From the NCBI RefSeq assembly GCF_902859805.1, contig NZ_CADIKC010000001.1:992001-1056000 (forward strand): a DNA stretch of 64,000 nucleotides, given 5' to 3'. The notes beneath the pieces were generated by a model that was not told where the DNA came from, ran no database searches, and saw nothing but the letters and a program-made list of their open reading frames with translations. Below are positions 17,377-24,592 of the stretch, one piece after another. Made by a program: the position numbers and the translations under genes. The DNA comes from Paraburkholderia sediminicola. Lineage in GTDB: Bacteria > Pseudomonadota > Gammaproteobacteria > Burkholderiales > Burkholderiaceae. The first letter of the stretch is position 1; each line of letters opens with the position of its first letter.

Positions 17377-17874
17377 TCAGCCGATCCGGAACAGCGGCTG
17401 CCCGGACTCCACTTCGCTGCCCGGAGCGACAAGAATCTCCAGAACGGCGCCGCTGAGTTCAGACTCGATCGCGCTGAACATCTTCATTGCCTCGATCGTG
17501 CAGAGCACCTGCCCTTCCTTGATCGTGTCGCCGGCATTCACGAAGGGCGCCTCGCCCGGCGCCGGTGTCAGATGAACGACGCCGAACATGGGCGCACGAA
17601 CGAGTTGCGGCTCACTGGCGATTGCAGGGGCGGCCTGAAGGGTGTCGACAGATTGCGCAGACTCGGCGAGCGGTGATTGAGCCCCTTGGCTCCCTTGCGT
17701 GCCCGAAGTGGACGTCACGGCTACATGGTCATCGCTCGAAGGCGCCTCAGCCCGCTTGCCGCGTCGTTTCGCCTTCACAAGCTTGACCCGTTCGTCGCCC
17801 TCGATAACTTCGAGCTTGGCCAGCGGAGAGTCCGCCAACAGGTCGATAAGCGCCTTAATCTTCTGGAGATCCAT
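17377..17874 (-). CDS. accB: Biotin carboxyl carrier protein (canonical AccB)
   Basis: The 165-residue protein has an N-terminal helical region starting MDLQKIKALIDLLADSPLAKLEVIEG. A Ser/Thr/Pro/Ala-rich linker (about 45-85) follows, then the biotinyl domain with the intact site CTIEAMKMFSAIESE and the closing GSEVESGQPLFRIG. The ATG at 17874 matches family N-termini; a TTG at 17958 would add 28 residues and is unlikely. It is the first gene of the accB-accC-pxp operon, with NAC-type promoter B about 165 bp upstream. Confidence 0.9.
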   Translation of the reverse strand: MDLQKIKALIDLLADSPLAKLEVIEGDERVKLVKAKRRGKRAEAPSSDDHVAVTSTSGTQGSQGAQSPLAESAQSVDTLQAAPAIASEPQLVRAPMFGVVHLTPAPGEAPFVNAGDTIKEGQVLCTIEAMKMFSAIESELSGAVLEILVAPGSEVESGQPLFRIG

Positions 17875-18037
17875 CTTTGAGTCCGTAGCCGGTTGGACGC
17901 GCGCCGGTCGATTGGCGTGCGCGAAGCACCGCTGGGGCTGTACGGCAACCGGATTCAATCTTCGGTTGCCCCGCCCGCGTGACGGCTAGCCTCGTCGCGC
18001 CGGCTCACTGCGAACCGGGGCGATCGACGATGGACTC

Positions 18038-18102
18038 AATGTATCCGGCGCATAAAAAATGCGCCAAGACGGTTTGGCTTTGTAGCGATAAGGCGCGCTT
18101 AT
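18038..18102 (-). promoter_or_regulatory. NAC-type LysR box and promoter (site B) before accB-accC-pxp operon
   Basis: Minus strand: ATAAG-CGCGC-CTTAT (18102-18088), 20 bp, -35 TTGGCG (18067-18062), 18 bp, -10 TACATT (18043-18038). The box overlaps the stop codon of the NAC-like regulator gene. The bases between box and -35 are nearly identical to site A. A leader of about 155 nt precedes accB. Confidence 0.75.
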
Positions 18103-19025
18103 GTATCGGCGCCGGACTCGAAACGCACGTCGAGCGCAAGATCGCCGGCCAGTTCCAGCAAGATATCCTTGACGGCCGCGGCGGGCTCGGAAAGCGGCAA
18201 ATGGTCGGACAGACAGACCGAAAGCGGGATCTTGATGACGGGTGAAACGATCCGGCATTGCACGACGTCGCCCGCCGCCGCCACGACCCGTGCGGTGGAA
18301 TCGGGCAGGATGGTCGCACCGATCCCGGCGCTTACGGCGGCCGACAACGTCGACGCGGATTCGATTTCGGCCACGACCTTGGGGATCATCTGCACGCGCG
18401 CGAAACCTTCGTCGACGTACTTGCGCAGATAGTTATAGGGACGCGGCAACAGCAAAGGCACGTCGCGCAACGCCGTCACGGCGATCTGCTCCTGCGTGAT
18501 TCCCATGCTGCGGGGCGCCACGAGGAACAGTTCCTCGTTCATCAGAAGCTGGAACGACAGGCCGTGGACGGGCTTGTCGCCATACAGCACGGCCATGTCC
18601 ATACGCCCGTTCATGATCAGCTCGCTCAACGTCGTGCCGAAATTCTCGTTGATGTAGAGCAGGATGTCCGGATGGCGGGCGCGCACGGTCCGCAACAGCG
18701 GCAGCGACAGCGCCGACGCGCCGGTGCCAGGCGCGAGCCCCACCGAAACCTGGCCTGACAGCGTCTGGCCGGCGCTCTTCACGTCGGCCTGAGCCTGTTC
18801 GTACTGGCGCAGGATCAACTGGGCGTGGCGATACAGCGTGGCGCCCGCCTCAGTGGCCGTGACGCCCCGCTTGGTGCGCACGAGCAGCTGCTGCTGGAAC
18901 TCGTCTTCGAGCGTGATCAACTGCTGGCTCAGCGCCGGCTGGGCGATGTGAAGCACCTCGGCGGCCTGCGTCAGGCTGCCGATATCGACGATCTTCACGA
19001 AGTACTTCAAACGCCGCAGGTTCAC
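18099..19025 (-). CDS. nac: NAC-like LysR-family transcriptional regulator
   Basis: The 308-residue LysR protein has the N-terminus MNLRRLKYFVKIVDIGSLTQ, followed by AAEVLHIAQPALSQQ and TKRGVTATEAG, very close to the enteric nitrogen assimilation control protein NAC. The rest is the periplasmic-binding-protein-like effector domain. NAC recognises ATA-N9-TAT sites, and five such sites with identical promoter spacing flank this gene. It is divergent from the aminotransferase (site D between them) and convergent in effect with the accB operon promoter (site B overlaps its 3' end). Enteric nac is driven by sigma-54 and NtrC; I saw no clear sigma-54 promoter here. The family call is strong; the nitrogen role is inferred. 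Confidence 0.85.
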   Translation of the reverse strand: MNLRRLKYFVKIVDIGSLTQAAEVLHIAQPALSQQLITLEDEFQQQLLVRTKRGVTATEAGATLYRHAQLILRQYEQAQADVKSAGQTLSGQVSVGLAPGTGASALSLPLLRTVRARHPDILLYINENFGTTLSELIMNGRMDMAVLYGDKPVHGLSFQLLMNEELFLVAPRSMGITQEQIAVTALRDVPLLLPRPYNYLRKYVDEGFARVQMIPKVVAEIESASTLSAAVSAGIGATILPDSTARVVAAAGDVVQCRIVSPVIKIPLSVCLSDHLPLSEPAAAVKDILLELAGDLALDVRFESGADT

Positions 19026-19202
19026 GGTAGTCGCGTCTCAACGTTAAGTGATGGCAACAATGATAGGGCAAGCGCCGCGCCGCGCACAGTGCTTAAAAAA
19101 ACCTCGCTCGCGCTTCTGCAACGCTAAAAGCGTGGCCTGTCAGCGTATTCCCGCATGGACCCCTACGGGTAAATGCCGGACGCGCACGTGTAGCTTCACG
19201 TC

Positions 19203-19267
19203 ATAAGTGGATGTTATTGCGCCAGCGGAAAGACGTCTTGGCTTGAACTTTTTCGCGCGCTTAAGGT
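19203..19267 (+). promoter_or_regulatory. NAC-type LysR box and promoter (site D) before aminotransferase
   Basis: Plus strand: ATAAG-TGGAT-GTTAT (19203-19217), 20 bp, -35 TTGGCT (19238-19243), 18 bp, -10 TAAGGT (19262-19267). It lies in the 275-bp divergent region with the NAC-like gene. Expected transcription starts about 27 bases before the GTG at 19301. No other gene or RNA was recognised in 19026-19300. Confidence 0.72.
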
Positions 19268-19300
19268 GAAGCCTCATCAAATGCCGTTGAGGAGGCAAGT

Positions 19301-20509
19301 GTGAGTGCATCGCGAATTGCCGCGCGCGTCCAGCGAATCAAACCTTCGCCGAGCAGCGCCGCGGCCGACCGGGCCGCGGAATTGCGGCGGCAGGGGAAAA
19401 CCATCGTCAACCTCGTGGTCGGCGAACCCGATTTCGACACGCCCGCGCACATTCGCCAGGCCGCCTTCGACGCGATGGAACGCGGCGAAACGCGCTATAC
19501 GCAAACCGCGGGCACGCCGGCGCTGCGCGCCGCCATCGCGGCGAAACTGCAACGCGAGAACGGTCTTTCGTACGATCCCAAACACATCATCGTGACGTGC
19601 GGCGCCAAACACGCGATCTTCAACGCGCTCGCCATCACCGTTGAAGCCGGCGATGAAGTCCTGATTCCCGCGCCTTACTGGGTGTCCTACCCGGACATGG
19701 TGCTCGCCTGCGACGGCGTTCCGGTCGTCGTGCCCTGCACCGAAGCAGACAGCTTCAAGCTCACCCCCGCTACCCTCGAAGCGGCGATTACGCCTCGCAC
19801 GCGCTGGCTGATCATCAATTCGCCGACCAATCCCACCGGCGCAACATACAGCGCCGCCGAACTGCGCGCGTTGGCGGACGTGCTGTTGCGTCACCCGCAG
19901 GTGCTGGTGATGATGGACGACATCTACGAACACATCCGCTTCGAAGGCGAGGCATCAGAGCACCTCCTGTCGATTGAACCCGAACTCAGCTCGCGCACCC
20001 TGGTCGTCAACGGCGTGTCCAAGACCTACGCGATGACAGGCTGGCGCATCGGCTACGCCGCCGGCCCCGCCGACCTGATCGCGGCCATGGACACACTCCA
20101 GTCCCAATCCACCAGCAACGCCAGTTCGATCAGCCAGGCCGCGGCGCTCGCGGCGCTGAACGGCGACCAGACATTCGTGCAGCAATCGGTGCGGACCTAT
20201 AAGGAACGCCGCGACCACGCACTCGAAGCCCTTAACGCGATTCCCGGCCTCAGTTGCAAAACGCCGGGCGGCGCTTTCTATCTGTATGTCAATTGCGGCG
20301 GCATGCTCGGCCGCACCACGCCGCAAGGCAAGCGCATCGAGGGCGACGTGGATGTCGTTCTGTACCTGCTCGAACACGCCGGCGTCGCACTGGTTGCAGG
20401 ATCCGCCTATGGCGTTTCACCTTTCTTCCGGATGTCGATCGCGACAGGCATCGACATCATCGATGAGGGCTGCAGGAAGATTGCCGCCGCGGTCGCCGCA
20501 CTGAACTGA
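19301..20509 (+). CDS. Class I/II pyridoxal-phosphate aminotransferase
   Basis: The 402-residue enzyme of the aspartate aminotransferase fold (AAT subfamily I-gamma-like) has NLVVGEPDFDTPAHI near residue 37 and YTQTAGTPALRAAIA. The PLP Asn lies in INSPTNPTGATYS, Asp in MMDDIYEHI, the PLP-binding Lys in VNGVSKTYAMTGWRIGYAAG near residue 240, and a substrate-carboxylate Arg in FFRMSIAT near the end. GTG at 19301 follows GAGGAGG at a good distance. The specificity cannot be read, but it belongs to the NAC-box set and precedes a porin, so it probably transaminates an imported amino acid. Confidence 0.9.
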   Translation: MSASRIAARVQRIKPSPSSAAADRAAELRRQGKTIVNLVVGEPDFDTPAHIRQAAFDAMERGETRYTQTAGTPALRAAIAAKLQRENGLSYDPKHIIVTCGAKHAIFNALAITVEAGDEVLIPAPYWVSYPDMVLACDGVPVVVPCTEADSFKLTPATLEAAITPRTRWLIINSPTNPTGATYSAAELRALADVLLRHPQVLVMMDDIYEHIRFEGEASEHLLSIEPELSSRTLVVNGVSKTYAMTGWRIGYAAGPADLIAAMDTLQSQSTSNASSISQAAALAALNGDQTFVQQSVRTYKERRDHALEALNAIPGLSCKTPGGAFYLYVNCGGMLGRTTPQGKRIEGDVDVVLYLLEHAGVALVAGSAYGVSPFFRMSIATGIDIIDEGCRKIAAAVAALN

Positions 20510-20516
20510 GAGTACG

Positions 20517-20545
20517 GCGACGACGCGAATATGTCGCGCCGTCGC
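20517..20545 (+). terminator. Terminator-like hairpin between aminotransferase and porin
   Basis: GCGACGACGCG (20517-20527) pairs with CGCGCCGTCGC (20535-20545) with one A-C mismatch, 7-nt loop, then TTT. It could reduce read-through into the porin gene. Confidence 0.45.
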
Positions 20546-20632
20546 TTTGTAAAAAAGACATGCCGCGCCGATAGGACGTGGCAGTCGGTTTGGAGTTTTC
20601 CATTTTTCGTCAATCTGCAAGGGGATCTACTC

Positions 20633-21745
20633 GTGAAAAAGCATACATTAGGCATACTAACTGGATTAGGACTGGCAGTTTCTGGGATCGCGCACGCGCA
20701 GTCGAGCGTCACCCTGTACGGCATCATCGACGAAGCGGTGCGCTACGACACCCACCAGAACAAATCCGGCGGGAAGCTTTTCACGATGGGTAGCGGCGGC
20801 GAGATTCAGGGTAGCCGCTGGGGCTTGCAGGGCACCGAGGATCTCGGTGGCGGCTTGTCCGCGATCTTCCAGCTCGAAGGCGGCTTTACACCGAATACCG
20901 GCGTGACGCAGCAATCCACGCCGTCCGGCACCGCCCGCCTGTTCGGCCGCACCGCGCTGGTGGGCCTGAGCAGCACGTCCTACGGCACGTTGACGATGGG
21001 CCGGCAATACACGCTGGTGCATGAAATGGGCTGGACGCACGATATCTATGCGTTCGCCAATTACACCGGCACCGTCGGCTTTCAGGGCGCCGGTCTGACT
21101 GGCGGCGGCCGTCTGGACAATTCCGTGCGATATACCTCGCCGACGCTTGCCGGTTTTACCCTCAAGGGCTCGTATACGTTTGGCGGTGTGGCGGGAAATA
21201 CTCACCAGAACTCGTCGCCGGCAGTCAGCCTTTCTTACGACCACGGCCCCTTGAGCGTTGGCGCCGCCTATCAGATCGTCAACGACATTGGCGGTCTGAC
21301 GCCTGCGACCAGCACCTATGGCAGCACGTACTTCGGCGTGACGATTCCGGACAGCTCGCAAAAAATCTTCACCGCGGGCGCAACGTATAAGTTCGGCGCG
21401 GCGAAGGTGTTCGGCTCGTATATCTACAGCCACGTCTATCCGGCCGACTATCGCAACGACTCCTTCTCCACTGCGGTCCAGTACTTCATCACGCCGGGAC
21501 TCGTGCTCGATCTGCCGTTCTACATCGACTTCGTTCATCACGCGGGCCAGAGCGGCACGCGCATCACGACCGGTCCGACGCTCGATTATTTCCTCAGCAA
21601 GCGCACCGACGTCTATGTCGGCGTGGACTATAACCACCTGACCGGCGCATGGACGACCCTCGCCGCCGCCTCCGGCTCGAACCAGCCGTTCTATGGCTTC
21701 AACTCGCTGTTCGAAGCGACGATCGGTCTGCGTCACAAGTTCTAA
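20633..21745 (+). CDS. Gram-negative porin
   Basis: The 370-residue outer-membrane beta-barrel has a signal peptide (LVKKHTLGILTGLGLAVSG, cleavage after IAHA) and the burkholderial porin start QSSVTLYGIIDEAVRY. Repeated amphipathic strands contain SRWGLQGTEDLGGGLSAIFQ and GRTALVGLSSTSYGTLTMGRQ. The terminal residue is Phe (RHKF), as needed for barrel assembly. The start is GTG at 20633, seven bases after AAGGGGAT; the frame upstream is not signal-like. It follows the aminotransferase and probably admits the pathway's substrate. Specificity is unknown. Confidence 0.9.
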   Translation: MKKHTLGILTGLGLAVSGIAHAQSSVTLYGIIDEAVRYDTHQNKSGGKLFTMGSGGEIQGSRWGLQGTEDLGGGLSAIFQLEGGFTPNTGVTQQSTPSGTARLFGRTALVGLSSTSYGTLTMGRQYTLVHEMGWTHDIYAFANYTGTVGFQGAGLTGGGRLDNSVRYTSPTLAGFTLKGSYTFGGVAGNTHQNSSPAVSLSYDHGPLSVGAAYQIVNDIGGLTPATSTYGSTYFGVTIPDSSQKIFTAGATYKFGAAKVFGSYIYSHVYPADYRNDSFSTAVQYFITPGLVLDLPFYIDFVHHAGQSGTRITTGPTLDYFLSKRTDVYVGVDYNHLTGAWTTLAAASGSNQPFYGFNSLFEATIGLRHKF

Positions 21746-21762
21746 GGTTTGCAGTCTGGCAC

Positions 21763-21793
21763 GTCTGCCCGGTGTCGCCCGACGCCGGCAGAC
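21763..21793. terminator. Strong hairpin after porin gene
   Basis: A 14-bp stem with one bulge and one wobble (arms begin GTCTGCC and end GGCAGAC) starts 17 bp after the porin stop. There is no T-run. Two more small inverted repeats lie further on (21814-21839 and 21905-21938), the last overlapping the spacer of site F. Confidence 0.5.
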
Positions 21794-21888
21794 CTCTCCG
21801 AAGGCCGAACGGCATCGGGATACGAAGTTTTGTCCCGATCGTCAGCCATGTCGTCGAGAACATGACCTGGGCGCTCGAATGAGCATCC

Positions 21889-21953
21889 ATAAGCGTCGAC
21901 TATCGGCCCAGACAACTTTGATCTTTGTCGACTGGGCCTTGAGAGGCTACCGT
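21889..21953 (+). promoter_or_regulatory. NAC-type LysR box and promoter (site F) before idnD
   Basis: Plus strand: ATAAG-CGTCG-ACTAT (21889-21903) keeps ATA-N9-TAT. Then come 20 bp, the -35 TTTGTC (21924-21929), 18 bp and the -10 TACCGT (21948-21953), the same -10 as site C. The right half-site is weaker than at A and B, but spacing is identical. Expected leader is about 35 nt. Confidence 0.6.
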
Positions 21954-21994
21954 ATAGCGTGCTGATCCCGCATTCACCGTTATAGGCCCTCACC

Positions 21995-23029
21995 ATGCAT
22001 GCACTTGTCATTCACGCCCCACTCGATCTGCGCATCGAGGACGTTCCCACGCCTGAACCGGAAGCCAACCAGTTGCTCGTACGGGTTCGGGCAGGCGGCA
22101 TCTGCGGTTCGGATCTCCACTACTTCAACCATGGCGGTTTCGGCACGATCCGGATCAAGGAACCCATGGTGCTCGGCCATGAAGTCTCGGGAGCCGTCGC
22201 GCGTGTGGGATCTGGCGTGACGGATATGCCGGTCGGCACGCGGATCTCCATCAGCCCGAGCCGGCCGTGTGGCCTGTGTCAATACTGTCAGCAAGGGCTG
22301 CAGAACCACTGTCTGGATATGCGCTACTACGGCAGCGCCATGCGCACGCCGCACGTGCAGGGCGCATTCCGGCAGGAGATCGTGATCGACCGTTCACAGG
22401 CGCACGTCGTGGCGGACTCGTTGAGCGATGCCGAAGCCGCGATGGCCGAACCGCTCTCTGTCGCGCTTCACGCCGTTCGGCGCGCGGGTCCGTTGCTCGG
22501 CAAGCGGGTGCTCGTCACAGGATGTGGACCAATCGGCGCGTTGATCGTGGCGGCCGCGCGCCGAGCCGGTGCGGCGATGATCGTGGCAACCGACGTGAAT
22601 ACGCTGCCGCTCGACAGCGCGAAAAAGGTCGGCGCCGACCTCGCGTTCAACATCGCGGAGACGCCGGACGCGCTCCAGCCGTTCGCCGTCGACAAGGGCA
22701 GCTTCGACGTTCTGTTCGAAGCGAGCGGCAACGCGGCGGCATTACGTGGTGCGTTCGACGTGCTCAAGCCGCGTGGCGTGATCGTCCAGGTGGGCCTCGG
22801 TGGCGACATCTCGTTGCCGATCAATGTGATCGTCGCGAAGGAATTCGATCTGCGCGGCGCGTTCCGCTTTCACGAAGAATTCGCCATTGCGGTCGAACTG
22901 CTGAACAAGGGATTGATCGACGTGAAGCCCTTGATCTCGGGCATTTTCCCGTATCAGGATTCGGTCAAGGCGTTCCAGACAGCAGGGGATCGTTCAAAAT
23001 CGATGAAGGTGTTGGTGAGCTTCGATTGA
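21995..23029 (+). CDS. idnD: L-idonate 5-dehydrogenase (zinc-dependent MDR)
   Basis: The 344-residue medium-chain dehydrogenase oxidises L-idonate to 5-keto-D-gluconate. The catalytic zinc site is seen in GGICGSDLHYFNHGG and VLGHEVSGAVA. The structural zinc cysteines are in CGLCQYCQQGLQNHC. The NAD-binding region is VTGCGPIGALIVAAARRAGA near residue 172. The overall match to IdnD is good, though sorbitol or threonine dehydrogenase relatives share the motifs. IdnO and gluconokinase, the next two enzymes of the route, are 15 kb away on the other strand, and NAC-type promoter F precedes the gene. Confidence 0.83.
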   Translation: MHALVIHAPLDLRIEDVPTPEPEANQLLVRVRAGGICGSDLHYFNHGGFGTIRIKEPMVLGHEVSGAVARVGSGVTDMPVGTRISISPSRPCGLCQYCQQGLQNHCLDMRYYGSAMRTPHVQGAFRQEIVIDRSQAHVVADSLSDAEAAMAEPLSVALHAVRRAGPLLGKRVLVTGCGPIGALIVAAARRAGAAMIVATDVNTLPLDSAKKVGADLAFNIAETPDALQPFAVDKGSFDVLFEASGNAAALRGAFDVLKPRGVIVQVGLGGDISLPINVIVAKEFDLRGAFRFHEEFAIAVELLNKGLIDVKPLISGIFPYQDSVKAFQTAGDRSKSMKVLVSFD

Positions 23030-23040
23030 TTGCGCATGTG

Positions 23041-23076
23041 TGGCGACGATTGCGCGGCAAGCCGCGTTCGTCGCCA
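23041..23076. repeat. Nested hairpin after idnD
   Basis: TGGCGACGA (23041-23049) and TCGTCGCCA (23068-23076) enclose a second stem with arms CGCGGC and GCCGCG, giving a long near-continuous hairpin 12 bp after the idnD stop. It lies next to the T-rich terminator at 23094-23129. Confidence 0.55.
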
Positions 23077-23093
23077 TACATAAAGCACCCATA

Positions 23094-23129
23094 AAAAAGC
23101 CGACGTCGCGATGCAGACGTCGGCTTTTT
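23094..23129. terminator. Bidirectional rho-independent terminator between idnD and rraA-like gene
   Basis: AAAAAGCCGACGT (23094-23106) and ACGTCGGCTTTTT (23117-23129) form a perfect 13-bp stem with a 10-nt loop. The A and T runs let it end both the plus-strand idnD and the minus-strand rraA-like transcripts. Confidence 0.85.
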
Positions 23130-23148
23130 CCTTCCCGTTGCGCGATGC

Positions 23149-23817
23149 TCAGTTATTGCATCGTGCTTCGAGCGCATCGATAAACGCGCGATTCCAGCGG
23201 CCTTCCTTCATCGCTCGCATCGTCTCAGCCTCGGCTTCCAGAACGGCCAGCGCTTTTTCGATGACAAGCTCGGCATCCTCCTGCGGAATGGCCAGCAAGC
23301 CGTCCTGATCGCCGACAACGATATCCCCCGGATTGACCACCATTCCGCCGACTGACACCGGCACATTGATTTCACCCGGACCGTCTTTGTACGGCCCACG
23401 GTGTGTGACCCCACGGGCGTAAACCGGGAAATCCCGATCGCGGATTTCCGCGACATCACGGATCGCGCCGTCGATGACCAGACCGACAACGCCTATGCTT
23501 GCCGCGTAGAAAGACAGAATGCCACCGACCACGGCGTTGTTGAGATCGCCACCTGCGTCCACGACCAGCACGTCGCCTGGACGGCAAAACTCCAGCGCAC
23601 GCAGGTAAGTCAGGTTATCCCCGCCACGCGAGCGCACCGTGACTGCGGTGCCGGCCATCGTCTTCTTGCCGGGCCGCTGATACGGGTGCAGGCCCGCGCT
23701 GCCGATGTTGCGGTGCATGTTGTCGCTGAGCGCAGAGACGGGGATGTCACGCAATGCGCTAAGGATGGTATCGGCAGCCTGAGCCGCCGACGGGTTCTTC
23801 CTGATGGCTTTGTACAT
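23149..23817 (-). CDS. RraA-family protein (HMG/oxaloacetate aldolase-type)
   Basis: The 222-residue protein has the RraA/HMG-aldolase core GTAVTVRSRGGDNLTYLRAL, RPGDVLVVDAGGDLNNAVVGG, VIDGAIRDVAEIRD (Arg-Asp of the active site) and NVPVSVGGMVVNPGDIVVGDQDGL. Class II pyruvate aldolases of this family cleave 4-hydroxy-4-methyl-2-oxoglutarate or decarboxylate oxaloacetate. The C-terminal residues favour an aldolase over the short RNase E inhibitor type. The ATG at 23817 was chosen because the 68 upstream in-frame residues look non-coding and contain promoter C. Confidence 0.82.
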   Translation of the reverse strand: MYKAIRKNPSAAQAADTILSALRDIPVSALSDNMHRNIGSAGLHPYQRPGKKTMAGTAVTVRSRGGDNLTYLRALEFCRPGDVLVVDAGGDLNNAVVGGILSFYAASIGVVGLVIDGAIRDVAEIRDRDFPVYARGVTHRGPYKDGPGEINVPVSVGGMVVNPGDIVVGDQDGLLAIPQEDAELVIEKALAVLEAEAETMRAMKEGRWNRAFIDALEARCNN

Positions 23818-23902
23818 GGTCGATCTTCGCTTCCGGATGTAAAGGGAGCGGCTCATGCAGATCAGGAACGAGTAGGCACGACACCGCTGCAACACGGATA
23901 TA

Positions 23903-23967
23903 ACGGTATATCGCCCCCAAAGATCGCGCCAAGACGGGTTCGTTCTCGCGCGATAGGAAATGCTTAT
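23903..23967 (-). promoter_or_regulatory. NAC-type LysR box and promoter (site C) before rraA-like gene
   Basis: Minus strand: ATAAG-CATTT-CCTAT (23967-23953), 20 bp, -35 TTGGCG (23932-23927), 18 bp, -10 TACCGT (23908-23903). One base of the right arm differs, but ATA-N9-TAT is intact. The leader to 23817 is about 80 nt. Nothing else was recognised in the 23818-24089 gap. Confidence 0.72.
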
Positions 23968-24089
23968 GAAACGCAGTTGCCGGGGGAAGGGGCGCTGAGA
24001 TACGTCGAGGTCGACTCTCAACAGTCAGTCATAGGCAGCGAAAGCAGACTTTGGTTAACATCGCTCATTGCCCTTGGGATTTCACACCG

Positions 24090-24473
24090 ATGCCCTCTTC
24101 CATCCGCAACTCGCTCGTCTGGATCTTCGATGCGTTCGAGCGCGACGCCACCTACATTCGCAAACGGATGTTCGGCAGCGACGCCGCGTATATCGACGGC
24201 CTGCTGCGCCTGATTGCCGCCGATCGCGACAAGCCGTGGAATGGCCTGCTGGTATGCACCTCGCAGGAGCGCCATGCCGCGCTCATTGAAGAAGTACCCG
24301 CTTTGCGGCCGCATCCGGTGCTTGGAAAATGGCTTTATGTGCCGCAGGACGATCCGGCATTTGAAACCACCGTCGAAACGATGACCGCGCTCGTGCTCGC
24401 GCGCGACCCGCGCATAGGTGTCGAGCCGAAGCCGCGCAAACGGAGCGGCAAATCCACGTTGCCGAAGACATGA
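24090..24473 (+). CDS. Conserved hypothetical protein, TfoX/YjbR-like
   Basis: The 127-residue soluble protein runs MPSSIRNSLVWIFDAFERDA, with RKRMFGSDAAYIDGLL near residue 25 and HPVLGKWLYVPQDDPAFE near residue 77. The pattern of a MFG-x-x-A-x-Y-IDG strand followed by a conserved VP strand recalls the TfoX N-terminal domain. The resemblance is weak and function is unknown. The C-terminus is basic (PKPRKRSGKS). The ATG at 24090 is preferred over a TTG at 24051. It stands alone between the rraA-like and LysR genes. Confidence 0.6.
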   Translation: MPSSIRNSLVWIFDAFERDATYIRKRMFGSDAAYIDGLLRLIAADRDKPWNGLLVCTSQERHAALIEEVPALRPHPVLGKWLYVPQDDPAFETTVETMTALVLARDPRIGVEPKPRKRSGKSTLPKT

Positions 24474-24592
24474 AGCATCGCTGCCAGCCGCGTCGCCGTA
24501 TGACGTCCGCGCGCTAACGGGCGGCCCGACGCTGCAGTAGGTTGCCCGCGTTCAGAGGCTTATCGACTCATCGAACCCGACACGCTCAACAC

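Noticed and set aside
19026..19200. Sigma-54 promoter for the NAC-like gene, expected from enteric nac
   Set aside because: GG and GC pairs near 19120-19140 are spaced by 11 rather than 10 bases and lack the flanking consensus.
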